Source: Cladophialophora immunda | Lineage: Eukaryota > Ascomycota > Eurotiomycetes > Chaetothyriales > Herpotrichiellaceae | Length of the DNA: 64,000 nucleotides | Assembly: GCF_000835495.1 (NCBI RefSeq) | Contig: NW_015622547.1 | Span: 558,001-622,000 of the forward strand | Reading direction: 5' to 3' | Shown: in pieces, positions 31,325 to 43,572 of the stretch | How positions within the stretch are numbered: the first letter of the stretch is position 1 | Layout: each line of letters opens with the position of its first letter | Notes under the pieces: model-generated | The model's input: only the letters and a program-made list of their open reading frames with translations | What the model was told of the DNA's origin: nothing | Database searches by the model: none | Position numbers and translations under genes: made by a program

Positions 31325-32927
31325 GGACTATAGCAGGCAAGTCGTGACCCTTGGTGAGGCGATCACATCAAGATTAGGGATGCTGAGATAGGTATCGAGT
31401 CTCTTAGACGTTGTAAGAGCCTCACCCTCGTAGAGATCCAGATCCAAAGCGTCACAAGAGGTCTTCTCTTGCTGATATTCAGTTGATCCCACCCGATTCG
31501 GAGTCTGGGGATCGATGTCACACGTGTTGTACCCTGGGCGCTGATCCTGCTGATCTGCCGCGGAACAGAACGTTGTGCCGTTTCGGGAATAGATGGTTTC
31601 AAGGTGGACAAGCGAAGAGTCGGTTCGAGACTTGTCTGAGCCGCAGGAATGGCTAAAGGTTAGTTGGTTGTTCTCGCTGTGTTGTCGCAGCAAGACCGGA
31701 AGACAGCGACATAAGAACAATGCTCACAGCAAAAGCTTGAAGAAAACAAAGAAACATGATCAGACCTGCAGCAACCCGGCAGGTTAGTCAACACACACCT
31801 ACCAGGATGTTTATTCCCATGTTTTCTTTGGAGATTGGGCCCATCGAAAGCATCTGAGCGGTATCTTTACCAGTCAGCGTTAGCAGAAGCCGACCATTGG
31901 AATGTGGACAATTTTTGGACCATGTTCCATGCGAGCCTGGATTGTTGCATCCACAGGGCGTTAAGGAGGCGTTCGAAAGCGGAAAGCCTCAAATTCCTTC
32001 TGGTAAGCGTCCGAGCACTTGGATGGCTTATGGCTAGAGAGGCGCTCGGTGGCGCTCTCGTGGTCCTCCGTTTCCCCATAGTCGTTGGTGCCAGAGACAC
32101 TCAACCACGAGGGGATGTTCATTTCGCCAACCTAGAGGGATTCTGGGCCCCCTTTCGTGGTCCAGAAGTGTCAGACGGTCGATCATTTCCTGGTCTAACC
32201 GATATCAAGAGCCCCATTCCACCTCTTAGCACGAGAAAGTGCTGTCCAACACCGAGAGAAGAGGTCCAAGCGATTGACGGGGGTCGGAAGGGGCTGACGC
32301 CGGGTTCGCGCTAGGGCAATAACCGCATGAGAGAATTGGACGAGAACGTGGCCGTCGTCAAGGCTCAACACATTTGAAGTTCAGGCATTTCAAATCAAAC
32401 ACAGTGAGGAAGAATAGTCCGCCTTGAGAGAGCCTCAGCCAGTAGAGAGGAGGCATTCGTACTTGCTCTGGGGACGTTGATGAGGAGTTCCCGGCTGATG
32501 GGTCGAGTTCGAACGCGGGTGAAGGAGACGAATTTACCGGCGACTCGCTTGAACTGCCAAGATTCAATAGTCGCAGCAGCCACCACCACCACAGTCCACC
32601 ATGGCGAGAGATGACGAGAATCAGGGGGCCGACGAGAGGGAATCTGGGCATCTGAGAGTCTCCGACTGCGCCTCGAATTCGTCATGCTGGCGATTGTCAC
32701 TCACCTTTGTGATCCTCATTCTATGGCATGGGAGAAATCGTCTGTGTGGCTCGTCGTCATATCATTGGTCATCCTATATAATTGGTCATTTCCGTCTCTT
32801 CCTCTGCCACCGGCCAATCCAAGTGCTTCATCCAGTATCTACAGATCAATGTCATGTCATACGAGTGACATGTTCTCGCTTCGGCCCAGAACAATCATTG
32901 TCTCTCCAACAATCACGATCCTCCACG
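31325..32927. other. Intergenic, no supported gene
   Basis: 1.6 kb between the GPI-type protein gene and the 3' end of AFI1. A plus frame of 159 codons (31835-32314) and a minus frame of 130 codons (31328-31720) lack recognisable domains. I leave them uncalled. Confidence 0.45.
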
Positions 32928-35429
32928 TCAGCTTCGTCTCTGGTCGGCGTCGAGGACGAGCGGGCCCAGCTCGGCTTCATGTTGCTGGGAGCGTAGTCTA
33001 TTTTCCTTCTCCTGCAGACGTCTATTGAAGCCCATGGTAGCCCAACCTCCTACTCGGTTGAAAAACACTCGGCCCGCGGGGTGTTGTCTGACCCGGTCCA
33101 GGAGACTCGTCACTGCTTCTCGAACTCGCCAGTCTTCATGCCAGAGACCCAGAGCGACGTAGAAGAGTCCTGCTTCTGACATGGGAGCCATCTCTAGCAG
33201 CTCCAGAATACTCTCGTAGTCAGTGCAATATGCGTCCAGAGCTAGATAGATGGCCCCGGCTTCCGTCGGAGTCAGGTGTAGAGTCCGTAGCTTGGATAAC
33301 GAATGATACAGATCCACATACGGCTTTGTAGGTGCTCGAGCTAGCATCTTGGTCATACTGACTGGGGAGGTTGGAGAAATCGGGTCCTGTGCATGCGCCG
33401 CCAGGTCGGAGATGAATGCGTAGTAGGATCGTGTGTTACGCCACCCTTCAATTCTGGCTGCGGATGCCGCCAGTTCGCGAGTTTTGGCCTCGTCGCTCGG
33501 CCAGACATAACCATGCCCTTTCAGGTTCTTACTGGATGTTTTGAGTGACATCGGCCGTGCTGGGGGAGCTGGTGTGGTAGCAGTCGCATCCACGTTGTCT
33601 ACCTCTGTTGGCGGTATTACTGTGAGATTGCTGGCTCCATACACAGTCTCCTCAAAGGCCGCCGCTATGCGAGTGAATTTGGTGATATAGGCTCGAAATT
33701 TAGCTCGAATGATAGACTCGCCGGCTCGAGATGTAATGCTTCGACTGATATCTTCCATAAAGAGTCCATCTCCTGTAGCATCTGAGTGATGGTGATCTTT
33801 GTGGGTCAGCACAGCATGGCCGTGCTGTTGGAAAAAGGTTGTCCCCTCTGTGACTGGTGCAGCCTCAATGCAGGATGAGATTTTCATTCTGCCCGACGGC
33901 AAGTCACAGAGGAGATCCCACCACTCAGGATGGTAGGAGAACGCAGGATTTGTGACACCGGCAATAAACCCAGGGACTTTCAGAAGCTCGTCGATCTTGG
34001 TCAGATCGGTGTATGGGAACGCGTGACGGGTGAATCCTCTTAACACGCCACCGGAAGCCAATGCGCAGGCCGCGAGAACAGCTTCCGCGACCTCTCCGGA
34101 TGGTCGATTGTGGCCTAGGAAGATTACTCGTTTCTGGGTGAGCATGGCATTGATGAGGACAATAATGGGATGCGTGAAGGCGCCAGAAGTTGTGAGATGG
34201 GGATGTAAAGCAAAAGGCTGAGGTTGAGATAGATGGGGATTGCCAAAAATCTGGACAAGCTTGATGAGGGAGAAATCGCCCACTGTCTCGGGCGATAAAG
34301 CTGTAGGGATCTTGACTGGGATCGGGATGCTGTTATAGACGATCTTTGACTCAAACTCGTGTGTGTCTCGGGGAACCGAGTATTTCTGCTCTTGCTTTGT
34401 CGGCGACTCGGGGGCGTCTGAGGTCTTCGCAAGGGCTTCGTCTGCTAACCGTTGGGCAATCATCTGTTCAAATTTCTCCACAAACATGTCCTTGACGTCG
34501 CTTGCCTGTAAAATGTGTCGCTCTAGCAGTGACAGTCGTGGCATCAGAGACAAGTCCATGGCGTTCAGGGCATTATACAAGAGTTCCAGAGTGTCTGACG
34601 TCGGTGACTTGAAGTAGTCCTCGAGGGCGAGCAGCAAGAGCGGCTTGTATATGTGGAGAAAAGAGTGCCTCGTACAAATCGCCATTGCCTTTACGATGGC
34701 GCCTCTTTTCACCGAGCTGTCTTGCTTGGTATTGACCAGGTTCAAGACATACATTAGTGGAGGGCTGTCCATGTCATCTGCGTCACTTTCATCACCACTG
34801 GTGTCGTCTGCGGAATCTTCTCCTTCGACATCCACAGCCTCACCAGCTTCTCTTGCGCGCCTCCTTGCCTCCCGCTGGAGCCTTCGAGCTTCTCGCTCGG
34901 CGGCCTCATCTTCACTTGTGCCAGCGTCTTTGTGCAAAAAGAACATGGTCCAGTCTTGTGGCCGGACATGTGTTTGGTCCGGAAGCATCAGCTCGGCCAA
35001 CATGTTCTCATCTGGGCTAATTGCACCAGGGAATTGATGTTCCATAATTGGGCCCCGATCAATATCGAACGAAGCAACAAGGATGTATTCCACATGAGGT
35101 TCGCTTGAATGTAGAGGGTATTGCGATCTCAATCGCTTCGAGGGACGAAAAGGTCCGTCCTCATAGACCGTGGAGACTCTCTGGGAAGACCGATAGGAGC
35201 CCCTAGGCGATGGCGGGACAAGGGAGCTTTGCGAGGACACTTTGTAATGAGAGAAGGTGGACTTGTGAGAGCCCGAGTTGGAAGAGGTAGATCTTGGTCG
35301 GTCATGGTGCCCGCTCACGTTCACAGGGTGAGGTCGATAAACAAGCGTTTCGGTCATGGCTTCGTAAATGTCGTTGTCGTCGTCAGGTCTTCTAGGTTGG
35401 GTAGGGACAATGTTTCGTGTCTTTATCAT
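32928..35429 (-). CDS. AFI1: Afi1-like Arf3-interacting DENN-family polarity protein
   Basis: An intronless 833-residue protein. After a Ser-rich N-terminus of about 110 residues, [24 protein letters not shown] starts the Afi1/DENN N-terminal module, interrupted by an acidic insert (residues about 175-225). Then come [12 protein letters not shown] and [19 protein letters not shown]. The central DENN-like core has [19 protein letters not shown] and [23 protein letters not shown], matching the SPA (stabilization of polarity axis) region. In yeast, Afi1 binds the GTPase Arf3 at the cortex and maintains the polarity axis. An in-frame ATG 24 codons downstream (35357) is an alternative start. The gene is divergent from an EF-hand gene. 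Confidence 0.88.
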   Translation of the reverse strand: MIKTRNIVPTQPRRPDDDNDIYEAMTETLVYRPHPVNVSGHHDRPRSTSSNSGSHKSTFSHYKVSSQSSLVPPSPRGSYRSSQRVSTVYEDGPFRPSKRLRSQYPLHSSEPHVEYILVASFDIDRGPIMEHQFPGAISPDENMLAELMLPDQTHVRPQDWTMFFLHKDAGTSEDEAAEREARRLQREARRRAREAGEAVDVEGEDSADDTSGDESDADDMDSPPLMYVLNLVNTKQDSSVKRGAIVKAMAICTRHSFLHIYKPLLLLALEDYFKSPTSDTLELLYNALNAMDLSLMPRLSLLERHILQASDVKDMFVEKFEQMIAQRLADEALAKTSDAPESPTKQEQKYSVPRDTHEFESKIVYNSIPIPVKIPTALSPETVGDFSLIKLVQIFGNPHLSQPQPFALHPHLTTSGAFTHPIIVLINAMLTQKRVIFLGHNRPSGEVAEAVLAACALASGGVLRGFTRHAFPYTDLTKIDELLKVPGFIAGVTNPAFSYHPEWWDLLCDLPSGRMKISSCIEAAPVTEGTTFFQQHGHAVLTHKDHHHSDATGDGLFMEDISRSITSRAGESIIRAKFRAYITKFTRIAAAFEETVYGASNLTVIPPTEVDNVDATATTPAPPARPMSLKTSSKNLKGHGYVWPSDEAKTRELAASAARIEGWRNTRSYYAFISDLAAHAQDPISPTSPVSMTKMLARAPTKPYVDLYHSLSKLRTLHLTPTEAGAIYLALDAYCTDYESILELLEMAPMSEAGLFYVALGLWHEDWRVREAVTSLLDRVRQHPAGRVFFNRVGGWATMGFNRRLQEKENRLRSQQHEAELGPLVLDADQRRS

Positions 35430-36110
35430 TAGCGCTGTTCGGGGTCGAGCATGCCGCAGGAGAGGAGAGGCGAAAGGCGACTGAGAGGAAGTATCAAAGT
35501 CTCAGAAGGCTGTATTTGTCCACAGTCTCTGGCGGATCGTGTCAGAGGCCCCCGGCAGTCAACGTGTGCCAGAGATCCGACATGCAGCGCCTGGGATACG
35601 GTCCAAGGTTTGCTCTCAGTTCCAAGGGACTGCATGTTGAAGGGGGCAGCCGATCCCCTGCGCTGCGGAGGCTCCCCATAAATTTCACCCCTGCGATCGT
35701 TGGCCCAAGAAGCCCCTGAGATCGGCATTTTAGCGCCCGAGACTGGATTGAATGGTGCTGATTGGGAGTTTTGGTTTAAGACGCCACGGGCGCCCAGATG
35801 CCCCCTCCCGCGAAGCTCGCAAAACCTTCCACCAATGACTTCTGATATTGCTGCCCTGCCAACATCAGCTTGTTTACACAATCACATGCCTGGAGATGGT
35901 TGTTGTATTCACAACATTGACGAGAGGGACTTCACTCCACCACCTACCAGCTATCTCTAACCGAGTGAACACTGCAAACTACCTCTCTGCATGAAGCAGC
36001 GACTTTTCCGAGAAGACTGGACTCGTCTGCGCCGAAACTACCAACTACAGTAACCCTCGGATCAGCAACTGAAGCGAACGTAAGAGTATAGGATTTGATT
36101 GACGGTCACA
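35430..36110. promoter_or_regulatory. Bidirectional promoter, AFI1 / EF-hand protein
   Basis: 681 bp separate the two divergent start codons. Frames inside (up to 150 codons) overlap each other in opposite directions without domains and are treated as chance. No clear TATA box is seen. Confidence 0.5.
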
Positions 36111-37147
36111 ATGGTAGGTTTGATCCCTCTTGTTGCTCGCATCTGTCTTGCATGCTCACTAAGACCTCATCTATGCAGACATCATACAAATCTACATTCA
36201 ACAACTCTCCCCGTTCCTCGCCTTTTCGCCGTCCTGGTTCACCAGGTTCCCCTACACTCGTCAATGGAGGGAGACCCGCAACTCCTCCAACCAACAGAAG
36301 CGCCGCTTCACCATTGACTTCACCATCTAAACTCAAGCATGCTTATACCGTGTCAGAAGAGGAGGAGGACGAGATCGTGGTGTCGACCCCCTCCAAGACC
36401 ACCACAGAGCCGCCCTTCAGAAGAGCCCAAACTGAACCCCCTCCTTCACCAACAACGGCTCGTCTTTCGCAAGCTTCTTCGCCCTCGAAATATGAGACAG
36501 GCCCGCTCTTAATGGCCAATTCGAAGAATGCAACTAGCAGAGAACCACGAAGGCTCGTCTCCAATGGTATGCTCTCTCAAAATGATAGCCTCTCAAAACT
36601 CCCGCCACAACTTCTGCATAATATGCGCGAATCCTTTTCTGTCCTTGATTCCAACTCTAACGGCACAATCGACGCCTCTTCTGTGGCCGAAACTTTACAA
36701 TCTCTTGGACTACACGAGAGCAATCTGTCCCAATTCTTTCCACCGGGACAGCCGCAACAAATGTCCCTTCCCCAATATCTCAATCAGCTAGCGAACATAT
36801 TGGTCGGACTATCACCTCAACAAGAGCTTCTCAATGCTCTTTCTGCATTCGACGACGACGATAGTGGGCAGATCGATGTTGCAGAGCTCCGTGCAGCCTT
36901 ATTGAGCACAGTGCCAGATCCAGGAGAACGGCAGCTGACGGGGAGGGACATCGATCGAGCCATGGAGGGCTTCACAGGGAGAAGAATCTTGGGCAAAAAT
37001 GTTATTGGTATCGCTGGGGTAAGAGGCCTGAAGGACCCTGCCCCAAAGAAAGGCGGCGATGTATTTCGATACCAGGAGTTTGTGGCGAACTTGACGGGCG
37101 GACCTGCCACCGACTCTGTGCGACCCCAGAGCGTCTCTTCGCGGTAA
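36111..37147 (+). CDS. EF-hand protein resembling myosin regulatory light chain
   Basis: The start codon ATG (36111-36113) is followed at once by a 65-nt intron (36114-36178; GTAGGT...ATGCAG), so the first exon contributes only Met. The second exon then reads TSYKSTFNNSPRSSPF and gives 323 residues. The first 150 residues are Ser/Pro-rich and disordered with an acidic patch. The C-terminal part has a degenerate EF-hand (SVLDSNSNGTIDASSVAE, near 158) and a canonical-looking one (FDDDDSGQIDVAELRAAL, near 225). It ends with a paired helix region and FRYQEFVANLTG. Order and spacing match fungal myosin regulatory light chains with long N-terminal extensions, which bind IQ motifs of myosin II in the contractile ring. 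The alternative is another calmodulin-like protein. Unspliced, an ATG within the intron end (36174) would give nearly the same protein. Confidence 0.78.
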
Positions 37148-38187
37148 TGGTTGTCGATGGTTGATCGATCGATGTAACGGCGTTACGAATGGGTCATGCG
37201 TTTTATACCGACCAAGTATTATATATATCCATGGTGAATGCATCGTGGTTCATCAAGCTGTCAAAGACACGCTGGTCTCTTTATCCACCGCTCCAGAACT
37301 TGTCCACGAGGGCTGAAGTACGACTAGAGACTTCACTCCTCGTCTCTGGGTTGCATTGACATGGAATCCGAGGTGCTGCTGCTGCTGCTGCTGCTTCTTA
37401 AACAGCTACGGTACCATAGCTCGCCCGACCTGGCCCCAACACTGCCGCCAGACTCAGTGAAACTACCCTCGTCCATCTGTTGAACCAGGGTAGGGTGCGG
37501 ACGGCGCACCGCCCCGAGCCCGTGCAGAAACATGGAGAGCCAAACACTCCAGCCCAGCACAGACTCGAGATCCTAGGTTGATAGGTACATTGAAGCATGA
37601 TCGCGCAGACTTGTAACGCGCCTTGGCGTGAAAGAGACTAGGAATTCGTTTTCGATTAGGACCGTTGGGGTGAGACCGCGACGGGGTGAGTATGTTCTTG
37701 ATACTCATTAGTCCAAACTGCACGACACGGGTCTCGAAATACGAGGTACATAGCCTTGATAACGTGGTCTAATGCAGGGGGGCGCTGACTCTTCGTTAAG
37801 ATCGATGTTCAATCCCGAACGAGCGTGTGAGGTGTGCTCTTACACAGAGCGTATGACGGCAATTTACCTGTCAACTCACATCATCCTGGACAAGCGTCTA
37901 TAAGAGTTCGATTCTGAATTGTGCAAGATTGTACATAGATCCTTATGATCCCTTGAGCTCCTCTGTGCAAGCTCCCTCCCTTCTTCTCATTCCAGGGGTT
38001 AATCCGTGACGCCTCATCATAAGACTGATTGACCACCAAATAACCGGTCTCTGCGCCCACATCGAATATCAACTGGTTGTAAATTATCAGTTTCCATCAG
38101 CGATTCACGCTCCCAGATCATCGAGCTCATAGCTCACATCTCATACCAGAATGCTCCATCAGGAGAGAAGACAAATCAGTTAAGTCC
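37148..38187. other. Intergenic with a trinucleotide repeat
   Basis: The 1.0 kb spacer between two convergent genes contains a perfect (TGC)7 tract at about 37374-37394. On the minus strand it would encode Ser in a 75-codon frame that has no other support. Otherwise nothing is seen. Confidence 0.5.
37374..37394. repeat. (TGC)7 microsatellite
   Basis: Seven perfect trinucleotide units about 230 bp after the EF-hand stop codon, in or near its 3' untranslated region. It is likely length-polymorphic between strains. Confidence 0.8.
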
Positions 38188-39271
38188 TCACTTCTTCGAC
38201 GTCTTTGGTGGAGGAGGGAAGTATAGCTGTGGTGTAGCTGATTCTGCCAGACCCATGCCAATCTCAGGGGATTTGCCATTCGCTTTTTCGGAGCCGGTGC
38301 CCACTCGCTGAACGAATCCCGGACTCATCGGGCTTCTAGGCAAATCGGGACTCCGAATCGCAAAGGATGGAGAGGTAGTGCCCTGGACGTTGGGAGAGCT
38401 GAAGTGGTTCCGCAATGGAAGATCCTTCGTTCCACCCAACGTGTTGAATGCAAGTGTTCGCGGTGTCATGGGGTTCAGTCGACCAGTCGAAAGACCTGGT
38501 GTATCGGGCACAGGGTAGCCTTGTACAATTGTCTCGCCCGTCACATCGTCCTGGTAAGTCTCAAATTTTGCCCAGCGTTCGGCCTTGATTCGCTGCTTCT
38601 CAGCATATTCCTCGCGTTGTTGTTTGCTGGGGAAACACGAGTACGCGGCGAAGCCGAAATATGTAACGAAAACGCCCAGCATGGCGCAAGTACATGCAAA
38701 GCTAGCTTTCGCCTGTGTACAGTACCCGATGTTGTTCTTGTTATGAGCCACGCTACAGGATTTGGTGATGTACCAGGGTGCACCGTGCTGAGGGTGATCG
38801 GGGTCGGTGGTGTCACTGCTGGCTTGGTAGTCCACGGAGACGGCGTATAAGATGAGGAGGCCGGTGTGAACCAGGACGGAGAGGATCGGAGGGAATACAT
38901 GGAGCATGTACATAATTGACTTGACCAGCATGATGAACATGGAGAGGACGGTAATTGCGACATTGTAGTCGGTAATGCTGTCGCAAGAGGTCAGTGTTCG
39001 ATTTTGGAGTCTGAATGGAAGAGGCTCACAATTGCGACCAGACCTTGGGAGTGGTATAGGGCCGATAGTTGGCCGCGGCATAGAGCCCTGTCAACGGGCT
39101 CGAGTTGAAGCCATTGTCCGCGCCATCTTGCCAGAGCCTCGTTCGGTAGGTGTCTGGAGAGGCAATGCCGAATAATGCCAGAAGTGCGATGGTCAATGGG
39201 ATCTCCAAGGCTACCAGGCCGTAGAAAGGCCATTTGTTCGGCTTCCAACGCCGTGAAAGGAAGAACTTCAT
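38188..39271 (-). CDS. Conserved fungal four-TM membrane protein, function unknown
   Basis: Two exons (39271-39030 and 38977-38188) separated by a 52-nt intron (GTGAGC, CACTGACC, GACAG) give 343 residues. The junction reads KVWSQ-FITDYNVAI. Four hydrophobic segments are visible: near residue 17-37 (FYGLVALEIPLTIALLALFG), about 83-105 and 108-128 (VAITVLSMFIMLVK, ILSVLVHTGLLILYAVSV), and about 165-185 (FACTCAMLGVFVTYFGFAAY). The layout is like tetraspan or Marvel-type proteins. The C-terminal 150 residues are cytoplasmic, starting with a charged helix and then Pro/Ser-rich. Start 39271 (MKFFLSRRWKPNKWPF) is preferred over an ATG 17 codons upstream. I do not recognise a functional assignment. 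Confidence 0.8.
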
Positions 39272-41207
39272 GGCGAAGGTATCTGGAGAACGCGTTCTTG
39301 TCTCACTTGTCTGAAGGGCCACAGGCGAAGGTGCGTTGGTCCGTCTGTAGATGAGATGTGCCTACTAATACCGTTGCATGTTCAAACTGGATGTCGCCGC
39401 TGTGGGATGTCGAGTCTCTCAGTACCCATCAAAAGGACACAGGGATCTCGACTTATTGGCATGGCATGAGGAGAGAAGACGCCGCAGAGAATGCGCAGGT
39501 CTCATAAAAGCCGGCCATGGAAAAGGTGGGAGGTGCTTACATGGCAGCACCAGCAGCAGGCGCTTACAGGTCGAGATGGCGAATGAGCATCGCCGAGCCA
39601 TTTCAAGGAAGCACCAATAGGCGGGGTGTGAAGACCCTCGCAGCGGTGACTGGGGGATAAGCACACCCAGGCGATTGGTTGGCGGCGAGGTGATAGAACT
39701 TGATAAGCATCGAATCGCCGGGCTTAGGAGGAGCCCCGCCCGTGCTCGCCCAGTGCCACGGGGCTCGACTTACCGGTGGGCGTTGGGTTTATTAATCCTA
39801 AGGGCCTAATCAGCGACCAGTAGCCTGCAGCAAATAATTCCGAATCTCCTCTTTTCTCCAGGCCACCAGGCTCAGAGTGTGACTGCGTTCTTCGGGACAT
39901 TTGTGACTGGCCACCAAAGCCATGATAGCACTCAGTGATGAATTCGGAAGCGCTGCGGCACAATCCTGTGTTGGAAAGTCTCCTGATTTCAGCAAGCTTG
40001 TAAAGTGTCTTCTACTTCACGTCCAACCTAGAGACTACATTGATAAGTCTTTTTCGTTGAATTAATTGAGCGCAGAGAATGAGACACTATCTCGGGCATT
40101 CCCAGCAGCCACATGCTCCAATGAAGGCTTTCCTGCGCCCACCCAAGAACCTAGGGTTATACGCCTATATACCGTCAATATTTTATCTTGTGCACAAGGC
40201 TGCAGCCTCGTGCATCGGAAAATTAGTTCCCCGGAAAAATCCAGCTTGGCTGGCACGTGACCTAATCTATTTTTAACCTTCCCCCTTTTCGAGATTTTCA
40301 CTGAGCTTCATCCCACCTCGTCCCCTCCGTCGATCTCTCACTGTTGCCTTCAACCACATTCTTTGTTCGCGCATGCAGACGTTGACTGTATGAGACAAGT
40401 ATCAGAATGTTTCCATCTGCAGCCAGTGACGACATAATGCGAGTCATCACGTCAAAAGCTGTCAAGCGAGCTCTTTCCACTGGACTGCCCTCCAACCCCC
40501 TTTGGACAGCTTCGACGCTTTCTCGCGATCGGCAGGTCGGAAAGGTGGGTTGATGATTGTGCTCCAGACTGGTGGGTACTGCTACTCCAGTATCCAGACT
40601 GCTACTGGTGTTTCCTGGAGCCACCAGCCCGGAATGTCACTCCAGGGCCCATTTGGAGCGCAGCCTGGTGTTTGACCTTGTTTCGTATCCTTTCCTTTTT
40701 GGGCCTCCCGAAACACCTCCTTCCCTTGTGCCACCCTCAACGCGCCCACCAGCCTTCCCTGTGTGAGGCGCCTTTCCTCTATCCACTGCTCTGAATCAAA
40801 AACTCTCTCGCACATGTCTTTGCCCACGTTTCAATCCGGCACGCGTGTGCAGGCCGTTGAGAACCTTCTTTTTCTGCACTGCCGTTATCATTCTTGCCAA
40901 AGTTTCTTGCGAGCCACCTCACCGTCTCTACAGTGGCATGAGCCTTCCTCGAGACTGCACATCCAATTTCCCCTCCGTTGATGGCCTCACGCTAACCTTC
41001 TTCGCCCGATGATCTCTCAATTTACCAGGTACTGGCCCCATGCTATACTGGGATAGTGCCCGCACGCAAAAGGAGCTTGCGACGACACCCTTTGTACCGC
41101 CAGCACCTCACCGATCTTGCCTTCGCTTCTCGCCGTCTTCTTCTGCGACCTGATTGCAGCCGACGAGTTCAGTCCATCCTGCCTGCTGCCATAGAATCCA
41201 AGGCAGG
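39272..41207. other. Intergenic, no supported gene
   Basis: 1.9 kb between two divergent membrane-protein genes. CCAAT-type boxes occur near 39675 (GATTGGTTGG). Frames up to 108 codons have no domains. Pyrimidine-rich stretches (40860-41150) suggest the leader of the downstream plus-strand gene. Confidence 0.45.
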
Positions 41208-42959
41208 ATGTTCCGACACGGCCAAATGCTTCACAAACGAGAGTCTCAGAACTCGGCCTTCACCTCCTCCCTACCTTCTATCATACCAAACCCGACATCG
41301 GGTCTTCCGCCGTCAATAGCTCCGAGTTCTGTCAACACAGACCCATCAGTCACCGCCTCTATCGTAACGGCGCAGGCAGTGTCGGGATTCACCACCGTCA
41401 CCGAAACCCAGACCCTAGAACAGAGCCTTACTGGTCAAGGCATTGAAACCACTTTTACAACTGAAAGAACCAGAACCATCACCGACCCAGCCGAATATGC
41501 CTCCCTCACTTCAGCAGCCGCGGCTGCGTCCTCCACCTCGACAACTCTGCGGTCCTCGACGACATCGGCTGCCGCAACAAGCAGTGCCGCAGCCCAGCAG
41601 TCCAGTTCCAACCTTGGTACTTTGATCCCAGCGATCGTTGTCCCTATAGCTGTGGTATTACTGGCCTCCTTGGGTCTATTTTGGTTCTTCATGAGACGGA
41701 GGCATCGGAGGGACCTGCAAGTTGAACCAGAGTTTGTGATGACAGGCAAGGGTGAAAAGTTGAGCAGCCGCTCAAGCAGCAGCAGGTCTACCACATCTAG
41801 CCCCAGGGGCCTTGAGAAAAAGTCTCCGGCGGTCACTCAAACCGAGCTTCCGTCTTCCACCTCGCCACCAACTCCCATGTCTGAGTGGCCCTCGGTGCAA
41901 ATCGGTGCTGCTCGTCCGCTCACCCCTCAAGAATCGAAATCTTCTGGACAGGATCGATCTTTTGATCAACCAAGATCTCTGACCGCAAATTCCCCGTACA
42001 GAAACATGCGCGGCCCAGGCGCATCAGCGAGACCATCGACATCCGGACGAGGAGCGCAGCCACCCTCAACCTGGGAGCAAGGATCAAACAGGAACAGAAG
42101 TAACAGCACGCCGGGCCAGCGAGGCCAACCTCCAACATCACGCTCAGGCCCTAGTCCGATCCCGAGGACAGCCCCAAGCCCCGTCCTACGAAGCGGGCCA
42201 AGTCCTGTACCCCAGCGATTAAACCCTAATGCCTCTCCACGACCGGGAGCCTCGTCGGCGTTCCGCTTGCGTGATCCTTCTCCCACCATGAACCTAAGCA
42301 ACCGAGCACAGGCACCATCGCGGCTTGAGGCTCTTTCACCTGGTGCTTACAACGGCGCCTCGTCTATATCGCAATACTCCCCGATTGTGAAAGATACACC
42401 CGTCATTGCGAAGCCGCCCTCCAGCAAACGACCACCGCCACCCATCAAGACGGCCAATCTTGGAGCAAAAGGGGTCAAGTCACCCACTTCGGGCAGCCCT
42501 CCTGGTCATGGCTTGACAGAAGAGAATCTCCGCATTGCGCGATTGGCCAACTCCTCTCGCCTTGGTTACACTCCTGGCGAGCCCACCCCATCACCTAAAT
42601 TACCTCCACCTGCCACTCGTTCGCAACTGATACCTCGAGAGAGTCCGAAGGAGAATCAAGATCGCTTCTTTGGTGGGAGTGCAAATCATCAAGCGATACA
42701 TCTTCCCCAAAGAGCGTCGATCCACTACAACCCGGCTCGAGCTAGCATTGTGTCGGATGCCGACGATTATGAAGATATCGAGGCTAAATCGGATGTCAGC
42801 AGTCTCAATGAGTTTGAGCGTTTTGACTTCGGCACCGATGTCAACGGTGACAGAGGCAGTGCCGGCGGAGGCTCTTTGACGTTCTTTGCGGCACAAAATA
42901 GTCCCGCCAGCGACAGAGGAAGCGCCTTTGGAACCGCAGGGACTCACGAGCGCTGGTGA
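41208..42959 (+). CDS. Single-pass membrane protein with Ser/Thr-rich ectodomain and long disordered tail
   Basis: 583 residues from the preferred ATG at 41208; another in-frame ATG lies at 41154. There is no clear N-terminal signal peptide. About 135 Ser/Thr/Ala-rich residues precede one strong transmembrane helix (LIPAIVVPIAVVLLASLGLF) followed by a basic stop-transfer RRRHRR. The cytoplasmic part of about 420 residues is Pro/Ser/Arg-rich and ends with a more ordered acidic patch (DADDYEDIEAKSDVSSLNEF) and FDFGTDVNGD. This shape resembles fungal wall-stress-sensor-like or Mid2-like membrane proteins, but no WSC or other sensor domain is visible. A short upstream exon carrying a signal sequence is possible. 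Function unknown. Confidence 0.7.
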   Translation: MFRHGQMLHKRESQNSAFTSSLPSIIPNPTSGLPPSIAPSSVNTDPSVTASIVTAQAVSGFTTVTETQTLEQSLTGQGIETTFTTERTRTITDPAEYASLTSAAAAASSTSTTLRSSTTSAAATSSAAAQQSSSNLGTLIPAIVVPIAVVLLASLGLFWFFMRRRHRRDLQVEPEFVMTGKGEKLSSRSSSSRSTTSSPRGLEKKSPAVTQTELPSSTSPPTPMSEWPSVQIGAARPLTPQESKSSGQDRSFDQPRSLTANSPYRNMRGPGASARPSTSGRGAQPPSTWEQGSNRNRSNSTPGQRGQPPTSRSGPSPIPRTAPSPVLRSGPSPVPQRLNPNASPRPGASSAFRLRDPSPTMNLSNRAQAPSRLEALSPGAYNGASSISQYSPIVKDTPVIAKPPSSKRPPPPIKTANLGAKGVKSPTSGSPPGHGLTEENLRIARLANSSRLGYTPGEPTPSPKLPPPATRSQLIPRESPKENQDRFFGGSANHQAIHLPQRASIHYNPARASIVSDADDYEDIEAKSDVSSLNEFERFDFGTDVNGDRGSAGGGSLTFFAAQNSPASDRGSAFGTAGTHERW

Positions 42960-43572
42960 TCAAGATTGGCCTTCAACATATTGAGAGTTTGTTGATTGAT
43001 GCTCGATTTCGCAAGCTCAGATTTATTTTGTTCCTTTTTGTGTTAGTCATCTCATGACATTGACGATCGTTTGTGTACTACACGTTGTTCTTTTTTTGCC
43101 CCTACACTTTGCTCATGCTCGCTGTCAGAAAAAGCAAGAAGAATTTTATGCTTTGCAAGAGCATGCGAATGATACCCATAACAAACCAGCTTCGATGGCG
43201 AACTGGGGTTGGCTTGTGAAAATAGCTACTGCATATCTGGAGACGGAATCGAGGAAGATTTCCGAACAATAATTATTCAAAGACATCAAGAGTCCTGAAA
43301 GAGACCAAAGACGAGATGGATGACGGGGACTATTGCTCGTGGAAGAAAGGAAGATTACTGAGACGGCCTAATTCAGTCTGCTCCGCTTCTAGACGAGGCG
43401 ACGAGACGAAGAACCATATTTATAAAACTTGTTCACCACACAAAGAAATTCCCCCAGATGCTCTAACATGGCGTGATCAGAGTGAACTGCTTTCCATTCC
43501 GAAATCCAATGGGTGTACCGAGTACAACTATGTCCTCCGTGCCTATGGCAAGACCCTTCTCGTGGCCAATTA
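42960..43572. other. Intergenic between convergent genes
   Basis: 613 bp with no recognisable gene. It probably holds the 3' untranslated ends of the membrane-protein gene and the first SnoaL-like gene. Confidence 0.5.

Noticed and set aside
31620..31635. GGTTCGAGAC, B-box-like
   Set aside because: No cloverleaf can be drawn around it.
37900..37920. B-box-like AGTTCGATTC, possible second tRNA
   Set aside because: No matching A-box, acceptor stem or anticodon arm within a reasonable distance.
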